From DASRHK01 sp035650495 (lineage in GTDB: Bacteria > Pseudomonadota > Gammaproteobacteria > Nevskiales > Nevskiaceae), in the NCBI GenBank assembly GCA_035650495.1, contig DASRHK010000143.1, positions 1-54,989 of the forward strand: a stretch of DNA of 54,989 nucleotides. The letters are read 5' to 3'. The number at the start of each line of letters is the position of its first letter. Position 1 is the stretch's first letter. This document shows, in pieces, positions 15,923 through 23,641 of the stretch. The position numbers and the translations under genes were made by a program. The notes beneath the pieces were generated by a model. It worked only from the letters and a program-made list of their open reading frames with translations, made no database searches and was not told the origin of the DNA.

Positions 15923-16611
15923 AAGGGTCTCAGCAATTCCGCGCTCTGATGGAGCGCCGAGTTCACCTCGAGCGAGACCGGCCAGCTGATCGCGTTGAGC
16001 ACGGCGCTCACCTCGAGAATCTTCCGTACGCGCGCCGGATCGCGCTCATCGGGATCGAGCCACGTCCGCCATTGGTTGGCGTGCAGGATCACCGGCATCC
16101 GATCGTGGATGTCCGCGATCGATGGCGCCGCCGCGCGCGTGAGGATCGCCGCCGACAGCCTCGGCTCCGCATCCGGCGCCGGTCGCCACCACGCATAGAG
16201 TCCCGCGAAGCAGAACACGTTGCCATCGGCGAATGACAGCGCGAACGGCTGCTTCGTCGCGGCCTGCTTGCGCCACTCGTACCAATGCGTGGCGGGGATC
16301 AGGCAGCGTGTGAAGCGCCACGCGTCCTTCCACATCGGGCGATCGGCGGCTTCCTCGCTGCGCGCGTTGAACGACAGCGCCGGCAGCTTCGTCTCGCGCC
16401 ACCAATGCGGGATCAGTCCCCAGCGCGCGACGAGCGCGCGGAAGTCGCGCGTCCTGGCGTCCTGCACGAGGATCGGGATCTGCGTGGACGGCGCGATGTT
16501 GAACTGCGGCTGCAACGCGCCGAGCTGCGCGGCGATCGCTTCGCCGAAGACCTCGCCGATCGGCGCCCAGGCCGACGCGTCCTTCGGCGCGATGCAGTAG
16601 CGGCCGCACAT
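15913..16611 (-). CDS. yedK: SRAP domain protein (SOS response-associated peptidase, YedK/HMCES family)
   Basis: 232 residues. After removal of Met1 the catalytic Cys2 (MCGRY) forms a covalent thiazolidine link with abasic sites in single-stranded DNA in this family. The other active-site residues are visible: N82 (SFNAR), E112 (WYEW) and H169 (IHDRMP). The protein shields abasic sites and self-reverses. Its ATG overlaps the stop of the upstream serine hydrolase gene (16611-16613), so both are probably co-transcribed, an unexpected pairing. No LexA box is seen in front. Confidence 0.93.
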   Translation of the reverse strand: MCGRYCIAPKDASAWAPIGEVFGEAIAAQLGALQPQFNIAPSTQIPILVQDARTRDFRALVARWGLIPHWWRETKLPALSFNARSEEAADRPMWKDAWRFTRCLIPATHWYEWRKQAATKQPFALSFADGNVFCFAGLYAWWRPAPDAEPRLSAAILTRAAAPSIADIHDRMPVILHANQWRTWLDPDERDPARVRKILEVSAVLNAISWPVSLEVNSALHQSAELLRPLSP

Positions 16612-18209
16612 CAGTCGGCCGCTTTCTCCTGAGCGCGCTGCTCTGGCGTGAACAACAGGTCCTGGAAGTCGAAGCTGAAATCCGCGAGCGGCGACACCGG
16701 CTGCATCTTCACCTGATCGATCGAGCCGTCGGGCTTCAGGGAGAAGGTGACGTAGGTGTCCTCGAGATTGCGATCGTCGAAGCGCGTGCGGAACGTGTCG
16801 TGCTGCACGTGCTCGAGCGACCCGTGCATCGCGGGCGTGTGGTCGAACTGGATCGAAAGCCCATCGCCCTTCGGCCTGATCGTCATCGTCCCGTACCACG
16901 CGTCGCGATAGACGCCGGCGTAGCTCGCGAGCGGCAGCGACGGCGCGCCGACCGGTCCCTGCCCCTGCAGCGTCGCCTGGAACTTGCGGTACTCGTCGAG
17001 TCCCTTCTGATCGATCTCGTCCTGCGCCTTCTTCCAGCTGCCGATCCAGTCGAGCGGCTCGACGCCGAGATAGTGATCGAGCAGATGATCGAGCACGCTC
17101 CAGCGCGCGCCGCCGTCTTCGGAGTTGATCATCAGCGCGATGCCGACGCGCTTTTCGGGGATGAGCGCGACGACCGCCTTGCCGCCGCCGACGCCGCCGG
17201 TGTGCGTGATGATCTTGTGGCCGCGATAGTCGCTGACGTTCCAGCCGAGCGCGTACTCGACGAAGTTCGGCTTGCGTGCGTCGAGCGACGCCGGCAGCGC
17301 ATCGGGTGGCTCGATGACGAGCGGCGTCCACATCGTCTGCGACGACTTCTCGCTGAACAGGCGCCGGTCACCCGCGATCGCGCCGTGGTCCATCTGCACC
17401 GCAAGCCAGCGCGCCATGTCGACGGCGCTCGCCTGGATTGATCCCGCGGGCGCGATGTTCGGGCTCTCGGTGTGCATCGGATCGGTCGACAGCGCCTGAT
17501 TCGGTCCCAACCCATAGAGCTCGCCGCTGATGCGCGCGTGCGGCGTCGCGTGATTCGACGTCTTCAGCGCCTGGCGCAGCGACACCACCGAATCCTTCAT
17601 GCCGAGCTTGTCGAGGATGCGCTTCTGCACGAAGTTCTCCCACGACTCGCCGGAGATCTGCTCGACGAGCAATCCGGCGGCGATGTAGAGCACGTTGTCG
17701 TACGCGTAGCCACTGCGGAAGCTCGTCGCCGGCTTGATGTAGCGCAATTGCTGCACGAGCTGCTTGCGCGTGTAGTCGGTCGCAGGCAGCCACAGGAGAT
17801 CGCCCGCGCCGAGACCGAGCCCGCTGCGATGCACGAGGAGATCGCGCACGGTCATCTCGGCGGTCGCGTACGAATCGTAGAGACGGAAGCCGGGCAGCTT
17901 GTCGACGACGCGGTCGTCCCACGACAGCTTGCCCTCGTCGACGAGGATCGCGAGCGCCGCCGACGTGAATGCCTTGGTGCACGAGCCGATCGGGAAGATC
18001 GTGTGCTCGTCGACCTTCTTCGATTCGCCGAGCTCACGGACGCCGTAGCCCTTGGTCAGCGTCGGCTTGCCGTCCTCGACGATCGCCAGCGTCAGGCCCG
18101 GCGCTTCGAACGTCTGTAGCGCTTTGGCGACGTACTCGTCGACGTCGGACGGCGGCGCGGCGAGCGCGGCGGTGCTGCTCAGCAGCAAAGCGATGCCGAT
18201 GCAACGCAT
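16611..18209 (-). CDS. Secreted serine hydrolase, beta-lactamase class C/penicillin-binding protein-like, with DUF3471-type C-terminus
   Basis: 532 residues. Signal peptide about 1-18. The catalytic motifs of the SxxK acyltransferase fold are S76-C-T-K79, Y170-D-N172 and H336-T-G-G339. Residues about 420-532 form a separate beta-rich domain like DUF3471, which is common on peptide or ester hydrolases of this fold. Such proteins include D-aminopeptidases, esterases and carboxypeptidases; true beta-lactamase activity is not implied. It is first in a two-gene operon with the SRAP gene. Confidence 0.9.
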   Translation of the reverse strand: MRCIGIALLLSSTAALAAPPSDVDEYVAKALQTFEAPGLTLAIVEDGKPTLTKGYGVRELGESKKVDEHTIFPIGSCTKAFTSAALAILVDEGKLSWDDRVVDKLPGFRLYDSYATAEMTVRDLLVHRSGLGLGAGDLLWLPATDYTRKQLVQQLRYIKPATSFRSGYAYDNVLYIAAGLLVEQISGESWENFVQKRILDKLGMKDSVVSLRQALKTSNHATPHARISGELYGLGPNQALSTDPMHTESPNIAPAGSIQASAVDMARWLAVQMDHGAIAGDRRLFSEKSSQTMWTPLVIEPPDALPASLDARKPNFVEYALGWNVSDYRGHKIITHTGGVGGGKAVVALIPEKRVGIALMINSEDGGARWSVLDHLLDHYLGVEPLDWIGSWKKAQDEIDQKGLDEYRKFQATLQGQGPVGAPSLPLASYAGVYRDAWYGTMTIRPKGDGLSIQFDHTPAMHGSLEHVQHDTFRTRFDDRNLEDTYVTFSLKPDGSIDQVKMQPVSPLADFSFDFQDLLFTPEQRAQEKAAD

Positions 18210-18279
18210 GTCTTCCCCTTTTCCCGGAATTTCCTGCGATCCCGCGTTTCTAACATGGAAAGCGGCTGGAGGACATCAC

Positions 18280-18402
18280 GTGGACAAGATGAGAAGTCTG
18301 ATTCGCAAGCAGGAAGGCAAGATCGGTTACGCGGTGGCATGGCTGCTCGGCGTGCCGATACCGATCCTCGTCCTGGTCTATCTGCTGCGCGGCTGCCAGT
18401 AA
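18280..18402 (+). CDS. Small single-pass membrane protein
   Basis: 40 residues from a GTG with GGAGG seven bases upstream; a nearby ATG at 18289 would give 37. A basic N-terminus (KMRSLIRKQEGK) is followed by one strongly hydrophobic segment, IGYAVAWLLGVPIPILVLVY, and a short LLRGCQ tail. The composition and the clear ribosome binding site argue for a real gene. The family is not recognised, although very similar small proteins ending in RGC are familiar in proteobacteria. It lies between two divergently arranged longer genes. Confidence 0.6.
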   Translation: MDKMRSLIRKQEGKIGYAVAWLLGVPIPILVLVYLLRGCQ

Positions 18403-18428
18403 GTCAGAAAACGCGCGCCGATCTGCGG

Positions 18429-18434
18429 CACAAT
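18429..18434 (+). promoter_or_regulatory. Candidate -10 element CACAAT
   Basis: CACAAT lies 26 bases before the ATG at 18461 of the reductase operon. No strong -35. Confidence 0.3.
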
Positions 18435-18460
18435 GCGCGGCATTCCAAGGGATGTCGCGC

Positions 18461-19513
18461 ATGGCCACGATCGACAAGAACGCGCCGGTGCTCGTCACCG
18501 GCGCGACCGGTTACATCGCCAGCTGGATCGTCAAATACCTGCTCGAGGCAGGGCACACGGTGCACGGCACCGTGCGCGATCCCGACAAGAGGAACGGGCT
18601 CGAGCATCTGCGAGCGCTCGCCGATCAGCATCCCGGCAAGCTGAAGCTGTTCAAGGCTGACCTGCTCGATCGCGGCAGCTACGACGCCGCGATGAAGGGC
18701 TGCGAGCTGGTGATGCACACCGCCTCGCCCTTCATCATCCAGGGCATCAAGAACGCGCAGGAGCAGCTCGTGCGCCCGGCGGTCGAAGGCACGCGCAACG
18801 TGCTCGAGTCCGCGAACCGCACGCCGAGCGTGAAGCGCGTCGTGCTGACCAGCAGCGTCGCCTCCATCTATGGCGACGCCGCGGACGTTCTTGGTATCCC
18901 GAGTGGCCTGTTCACGGAGGCGCACTGGAACGAGACGAGCAGCGTCGATCACCAGCCGTATCCGTACTCCAAGGTCATGGCCGAGCGCGAGGCGTGGAAA
19001 ATCCACGATGCTCAATCGCGCTGGGATCTCGTCACCATCAATCCGGGACTCGTGCTCGGGCCGTCGCTCGCGAAGGCAAGTGCATCGACCAGCCTCGTGT
19101 TCATGAAGCAGCTCACCGGCGGCACGATGTATCCGGCGGCGCCGGACATGTGGATGGGCGTGGTCGACGTGCGCGACGTCGCGATGGCGCACATCAAGGC
19201 CGGCTTCAACCCGAACGCGAAAGGACGGCACATCGTCAATTCCGCGAACACGACGCTGCTCGAGATGGGCGCGAAGCTGCGCGCGCGCTTCGGCAACAAG
19301 GGCAAGTTCCCCAAGGCCAGGGCGCCGAAGCTCTTGATCTGGCTGTTCGGCCCGATCGCCGGGGGGCTCACGCGCAAGTTCGTCGAGCGCAACGTCGGCC
19401 ATCGCTACGGCTTCGACAACGCGAAGAGCCGCAACGAGCTCGGCCTTTCGTATCGCACGCTCGACGACACGCTCGCCGATCACTATCAACAGATGCTGGA
19501 TGAACGCTCATGA
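18461..19513 (+). CDS. NAD(P)-dependent epimerase/dihydroflavonol-4-reductase-like extended SDR
   Basis: 350 residues. The nucleotide motif is TGATGYIAS (about 13-21), the catalytic Ser lies in LTSSVASIY and the Tyr/Lys pair in YPYSKVMAE. The order and length match the extended-SDR group of dihydroflavonol reductases and cinnamoyl-CoA reductases, which reduce carbonyls or oxidise alcohols. The ATG at 18461 is preferred over 18452 because AAGG is nine bases before it but only one base before the other. Its TGA overlaps the next ATG, so it opens a coupled three-gene operon with SRPBCC and OYE genes. Confidence 0.88.
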   Translation: MATIDKNAPVLVTGATGYIASWIVKYLLEAGHTVHGTVRDPDKRNGLEHLRALADQHPGKLKLFKADLLDRGSYDAAMKGCELVMHTASPFIIQGIKNAQEQLVRPAVEGTRNVLESANRTPSVKRVVLTSSVASIYGDAADVLGIPSGLFTEAHWNETSSVDHQPYPYSKVMAEREAWKIHDAQSRWDLVTINPGLVLGPSLAKASASTSLVFMKQLTGGTMYPAAPDMWMGVVDVRDVAMAHIKAGFNPNAKGRHIVNSANTTLLEMGAKLRARFGNKGKFPKARAPKLLIWLFGPIAGGLTRKFVERNVGHRYGFDNAKSRNELGLSYRTLDDTLADHYQQMLDERS

Positions 19514-20043
19514 GCCTTGCGCGCATTGCGCTTCTTCTCGCGCTGGCGATGACCAGCGCGTCGGCGTCGGCGACGGTGGTCGACGCCAAGCCCAACGGCT
19601 TCACCATCGACAACTCGGTCAACGTCGCGGTCGACGCCGACACGGCGTGGAAAGCGCTGGTCGAGCACGTCGACGACTGGTGGCCGAAAGCGCACTCGTG
19701 GTTCGGCAAGTCCGGCAAGTTCCAAATCCAGTCGCGCGTCGGCGGCTGCTTCTGCGAGACCGCCGGCGATCGCCAGGCGCTGCACATGACGGTGAGCTTC
19801 GTCGATCCGGGCCGCCTGCTGCGCATGCTCGGCGGGCTCGGGCCGCTGCAGGGCATGGGCTTGAGCGGGGCGATGGACTGGCGCTTCGAGCCGATCGCAG
19901 ACGGCACGCACGTCACGCTGCACTACGTCGCCGGCGGCTACACGACGGAAGACCTCGTGAAGTTCTCCGCGATCGTCGACCACGTGCAGGGCGAGCAGCT
20001 CAACGCGCTCGCGGAATACCTGTCGAAGCGCGCGAAGCCATGA
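19510..20043 (+). CDS. Secreted SRPBCC (START-like) domain protein
   Basis: 177 residues. Signal peptide about 1-22 (ending ASASA), then a polyketide-cyclase/START-like fold: SVNVAVDADTAWKALVEHVDDWWPK near the N-terminus (shown in part), a central GGCFCETAGD with two close cysteines, and a long C-terminal helix ending in LNALAEYLSKRAKP. The fold binds hydrophobic ligands. Overlaps its neighbours by four bases on both sides, so it is tightly coupled between two redox enzymes. Confidence 0.85.
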   Translation: MSLARIALLLALAMTSASASATVVDAKPNGFTIDNSVNVAVDADTAWKALVEHVDDWWPKAHSWFGKSGKFQIQSRVGGCFCETAGDRQALHMTVSFVDPGRLLRMLGGLGPLQGMGLSGAMDWRFEPIADGTHVTLHYVAGGYTTEDLVKFSAIVDHVQGEQLNALAEYLSKRAKP

Positions 20044-21284
20044 CGCCCCAGCAGCGGCTCGCGCAGCCGTTCACGCTCGCCAACGGCGCGGTGATCAAGA
20101 ACCGCATCGCCAAGTCGGCGATGAGCGAGCAGCTCGGCACCGCGGACAATCGCCCGACCGAGCGCCTCGAGCGTCTCTACGGCGCGTGGGCGGACGGCGG
20201 CCTCGGCATCTGCGTCACCGGCAACGTCATGATCGATCGCCGCGCGATCGGCGAGCCGAACAACGTCGTCGTCGAGGACGAGCGCGATCTCGACCTGCTG
20301 AAGCGCTGGGCCGCGGCCGGATCGCGCGGCGGCACCAGCATCTGGATGCAGCTCAACCATCCGGGCAAGCAGGCGCCGAAGGGCCTCAACGTCGAGACGG
20401 TGTCGCCCTCGCCGATTCCGTTCCGCAAGGACATGCAGTCGTTCTTCGCCACGCCGCGCGAGCTCAGCGCGGGCCAGATCGAGGAGATCATCGCGCGCTT
20501 CGGTCGTTCCGCCGCGATCGCGAAGAAAGCCGGCTTCAACGGCGTACAGATCCACGGCGCGCACGGTTATCTGGTGAATCAGTTCCTGTCGCCGCATCAC
20601 AACCAGCGCAGCGACGATTGGGGCGGCACGCCCGACAAGCGCCGTCGCTTCGTGCTCGCTGTTCTCGCCGAGATCCGCAAGCAGGTCGGTCGCGATTACC
20701 CGGTCGGCATCAAGCTCAACTCCGCCGACTTCCAGCGCGGCGGCTTCACCGAAGAAGAATCGCTCGACACGTTGCGCGCGCTCGCGCAAGCCGGGCTCGA
20801 GCTGATCGACATCTCCGGCGGCACCTACGAAACGCCAGCGATGACGGGAATCATCAAGGAGAGCACGCGCGCACGCGAAGCGTACTTCCTTGAGTTCGCG
20901 GAGAAGGCGCGCGGCGCGGTGAAGGTGCCGCTGATGCTGACCGGCGGCTTCCGCACGCTCAACGGAATGGCGAGCGCGCTCGAAAGCGGCGCGATCGATT
21001 TCGTCGGGCTGGCGCGCCCACTCGCGGTGGAGCCCGATCTACCGGCGCGGCTGCTGTCGGGTCAGGATCCGCTGCACAAGATCCGGCCGATCACGACGGG
21101 AATCCGGCTGATCGATTCGTCGGGCTTGATGGAAACCGCGTGGTATTCGCGCCAGCTGCGGCGCATCGGCTCGGGCAGCGCCCCGAGACCGAACGAGTCC
21201 GGATTCGGATCGTTCGCGCTCGGCGTGATCGAGAACGGCTGGAAGACGTTGCGCACGCGCCGGCTGCGCGCGAGCTCGAGCTAG
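20040..21284 (+). CDS. NADH:flavin oxidoreductase, Old Yellow Enzyme family
   Basis: 414 residues, FMN-binding TIM barrel. QLNHPG (104-109) and the active-site H172-G-A-H175-G-Y177 are the standard substrate-binding pair region, followed by QFLSPHHNQRSDDWGG; the FMN phosphate region is GGFRT near residue 301. The family reduces activated C=C bonds. About 40 extra residues at the C-terminus (from 370) go past the barrel. It is last in the operon and overlaps the convergent PAP2 gene by four bases. Confidence 0.92.
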   Translation: MTPQQRLAQPFTLANGAVIKNRIAKSAMSEQLGTADNRPTERLERLYGAWADGGLGICVTGNVMIDRRAIGEPNNVVVEDERDLDLLKRWAAAGSRGGTSIWMQLNHPGKQAPKGLNVETVSPSPIPFRKDMQSFFATPRELSAGQIEEIIARFGRSAAIAKKAGFNGVQIHGAHGYLVNQFLSPHHNQRSDDWGGTPDKRRRFVLAVLAEIRKQVGRDYPVGIKLNSADFQRGGFTEEESLDTLRALAQAGLELIDISGGTYETPAMTGIIKESTRAREAYFLEFAEKARGAVKVPLMLTGGFRTLNGMASALESGAIDFVGLARPLAVEPDLPARLLSGQDPLHKIRPITTGIRLIDSSGLMETAWYSRQLRRIGSGSAPRPNESGFGSFALGVIENGWKTLRTRRLRASSS

Positions 21285-21976
21285 AAGCGGAATTCCGCGG
21301 AGAGCGACGGCGCCGGCGACAGCGTCGCCAGCGGATCGTCACGGTACGGCGCGTTCGCCATGTAGTGCGGCGCGTTGAACGTCGGCCCGAACCTCAGCGT
21401 GCCGTAATGCGAGAAGTACTCGTGGAAGTCGTGATTCGACAGCACGCCGATCGTCGCGCCTGAAATCACGTCCCAGGTGTAGTGCTCCCTGGCGTTGACG
21501 CGGCTGAAGGCGACGAACGTCGACGCGACGTACGCCGGGATGCCCCAGCTCCAGCCGTACTCCTTGCGGATGAACTCGGCGCCGGCGAAGGTCACCGCGG
21601 CGTGACCCGACGGGAACGAGTGCGAATCCTCGTCGTTGGGCCGCTCTTCGTGCACCGAATACTTGAGCGCGTAAGTGATCGCGATCGTGCGTCCCATCGC
21701 GAGGAACAGATCGTGTCGCGGATGGCCATTGAGATGGATGAAGGTGCCGGAGTCGAAGCCCATCGCCGTGTCGTAGCGCAAGGACGGCACTGGCGACGGC
21801 GCCGGATCGTCCATCACGAACGTCATCCCGAACGCGACCAGCGGCAGGCTGTACAGCAGCACGTCGCCGGCGGTCGCTTCGTTCTTCACCGTGTCGCTGA
21901 GCTCGTTGACGGCATGCGCCTGGATCGAGAACGCTGCCACGGACAGCCCGCCCAGAAGGCAGAGAGCGGATTTCAT
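21281..21976 (-). CDS. PAP2 superfamily phosphatase
   Basis: 231 residues. Signal peptide or first helix at about 1-22. The three phosphatase motifs are all present: K105-x6-R112-P, P122-S-G-H125, and S158-R159-x5-H165-x3-D169. The family dephosphorylates lipid phosphates such as undecaprenyl pyrophosphate or phosphatidate. The C-terminal 50 residues, ending SLSAEFRF, have alternating residues and a terminal Phe like an outer-membrane strand, which is unusual for a PAP2 enzyme; it may be periplasmic or outer-membrane bound. ATG at 21976. Confidence 0.9.
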   Translation of the reverse strand: MKSALCLLGGLSVAAFSIQAHAVNELSDTVKNEATAGDVLLYSLPLVAFGMTFVMDDPAPSPVPSLRYDTAMGFDSGTFIHLNGHPRHDLFLAMGRTIAITYALKYSVHEERPNDEDSHSFPSGHAAVTFAGAEFIRKEYGWSWGIPAYVASTFVAFSRVNAREHYTWDVISGATIGVLSNHDFHEYFSHYGTLRFGPTFNAPHYMANAPYRDDPLATLSPAPSLSAEFRF

Positions 21977-22146
21977 GAGGCGGAAGCGGAAGCGGGAGCG
22001 GATCGGCGCGACGACGGGCGAAAGCTTAGCAATGCCGTGCTCGGCGGAGTGTGACGCACATCGCGATCGTGAGATCTTCACCATGACTGTCGCATAGCGG
22101 AGACGGTTCGAAACTCGCTTCACGCCCGTGGGCTCTACTCCAATGA

Positions 22147-23037
22147 ATGGCCAAGACCGACAAAAGTTTCGGCGCCTTCTCGAAACGTTTCTTCGCGGAC
22201 GTCTCCGACCATGACCTTCCGCTGCTGTCGGCGGCGATCGCCTACTACACGACGCTCTCGCTGTCGCCACTGGTGCTGCTGTCGGTCGTGCTGATCGGCA
22301 CGCTCTACCCCTCGGCGCAGGACCATTTCGTCGACGACGTCGCCGCGCTCACCGGGCCGGAGGGCGCGAAGGTCATCCGCACGATCATCGACAACGCGAC
22401 CAGCCATCCGGATCTCGGCAAGCTCGCCGGCTGGATCGCGGTCGCGGTGCTGCTGTTCTCCGCGTCGGCGGTGTTCGGGCAGCTGCAGATGGCGCTGAAT
22501 CGCGTGTGGGAGATGACCAACGTCAGGGCCGGCGGCATCAAGGCGTTCGTGCGACGTCGCGTGTTCTCCGCCGGCGTGCTGCTCGCGGTCTTGTTCCTGA
22601 CCATCGTCTCGTTCGTCGCGCAGGCGCTGCTCAATCTCGTCGCGTCGTCGCAGGCCATCCTGCTCAAGACCACGTGGTGGATCGTGAGCGTGCTGATCTA
22701 CGCCGCGCTGTTCTCCACGCTCTATCGCTGGCTGCCCGACGGCCGCGTGCCGTGGTGGACCGCATTCCGAGGCGGGCTGATCACCACTGCGCTCTTCATG
22801 ATCGGCCGCGCGCTGATCGGCCTGTATCTCGCGCACAGCAACACGGCCGGCGCGTATGGCCCCGCCGGCGCGCTCATCGTCCTGCTGCTGTGGCTGTACT
22901 ACTCGACGCTGGTGTTCCTGGTTTCCGCAGAGCTGCTTTACAGCGTCGCGCGCTGGCGCAAATGGAGCTGGGCGGAGATGGGCCACATCGGCGCGGATGC
23001 GCGCAAGGCCAAAGCGAGTCACACTCATGCGCGATGA
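22147..23037 (+). CDS. YihY/BrkB family inner membrane protein
   Basis: 296 residues with six or so membrane segments. The opening AAIAYYTTLSLSPLVLLSVVL, GWIAVAVLLFSASAVFGQLQ and the AFRGGLITTALFMIGR region match the BrkB family (formerly misnamed ribonuclease BN). Function remains uncertain; a transporter-like role is suspected. The stop overlaps the ATG of the next gene (23034-23037), so the two are coupled. Confidence 0.9.
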   Translation: MAKTDKSFGAFSKRFFADVSDHDLPLLSAAIAYYTTLSLSPLVLLSVVLIGTLYPSAQDHFVDDVAALTGPEGAKVIRTIIDNATSHPDLGKLAGWIAVAVLLFSASAVFGQLQMALNRVWEMTNVRAGGIKAFVRRRVFSAGVLLAVLFLTIVSFVAQALLNLVASSQAILLKTTWWIVSVLIYAALFSTLYRWLPDGRVPWWTAFRGGLITTALFMIGRALIGLYLAHSNTAGAYGPAGALIVLLLWLYYSTLVFLVSAELLYSVARWRKWSWAEMGHIGADARKAKASHTHAR

Positions 23038-23522
23038 GCGACCGAAATCTCCGCGGATTCGTTCTGCGTGACGGCAGCTTCACGCTGCTGACGCTCGTCG
23101 CGTGGTCGGTGCTCGTGCAGCGCGGCGGCTCCGCCGCCTTCAACGTCGTCGTCGGATTGATGACCGTCGTCGCCGGCTACCTCGCGCACGAGTGGGGCCA
23201 TCTCATCGGCGCCTGGACGCGCGGCAGCGCGGTCGTGATCCCGAAGTGGACGTCGCCGTTCCTGTTCAACTTCGACGTCGGGCGCAACTCGCGCCAGCAG
23301 TTCAACGCGATGGCCATGGGCGGCTTCGTCGCGAGCATCGTCTTCGTCGTCGTGATCGCGGCAACGCTGCCGATGCACCTGCTCGCTTCGAAAATCGCAG
23401 CAACCCTCACCGCGATCGGCGTGCTCGCAACCTTCGTCCTCGAAGTGCCGACCGCGTGGCGCGTGTTCCGCGGCGCTCCACTGCCGTCGCAGGGCCCGGC
23501 TTTCGTTTCCACCAAGCCCTAA
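23034..23522 (+). CDS. Small membrane protein with an intramembrane HEWGH motif
   Basis: 162 residues, three to four membrane segments (about 17-29, 36-58, 95-113, 118-138). The second helix carries H52-E-W-G-H56 directly after AGYLA, the same placement as the HExxH zinc site of site-2 proteases (M50). The second M50 motif (NxxPxxxxDG) is not present, so a protease call is not made. It is coupled to the BrkB gene. The family is not recognised. Confidence 0.75.
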   Translation: MSDRNLRGFVLRDGSFTLLTLVAWSVLVQRGGSAAFNVVVGLMTVVAGYLAHEWGHLIGAWTRGSAVVIPKWTSPFLFNFDVGRNSRQQFNAMAMGGFVASIVFVVVIAATLPMHLLASKIAATLTAIGVLATFVLEVPTAWRVFRGAPLPSQGPAFVSTKP

Positions 23523-23531
23523 CCCGCGTTT

Positions 23532-23630
23532 GACCGATCTGGTCTGGCGGGGGCGTTGTTCGACATGGATGTCGAACACGAGCAGACATGGAAGTCGTCT
23601 TTTAGCGTCCCCCGTCAGACCAGATCGGTC
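23532..23630. repeat. Long nested inverted repeat between convergent genes
   Basis: The outer arms (23532-23555 and 23606-23630) are complementary except for one mismatch and one extra base, about 23 pairs. Each arm begins or ends with GACCGATCTGGTC or its complement. Inside lies a second hairpin with perfect 9-base arms, GTTCGACAT (23558-23566) and ATGTCGAAC (23569-23577). The whole unit fills the gap between the stops at 23522 and 23642. It could be a small non-autonomous mobile element, a structured RNA or a bidirectional terminator; TTTT occurs at 23600-23603 within it. Confidence 0.8.
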
Positions 23631-23641
23631 GGACGCTCTCG

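Noticed and set aside
16611..18209. Beta-lactamase (antibiotic resistance) call
   Set aside because: Motifs are shared by many esterases and D-peptidases; the DUF3471-type domain argues for those.
23034..23522. Site-2 protease (M50) call from HEWGH
   Set aside because: The second catalytic motif is absent and the length is short, so only the motif is reported.
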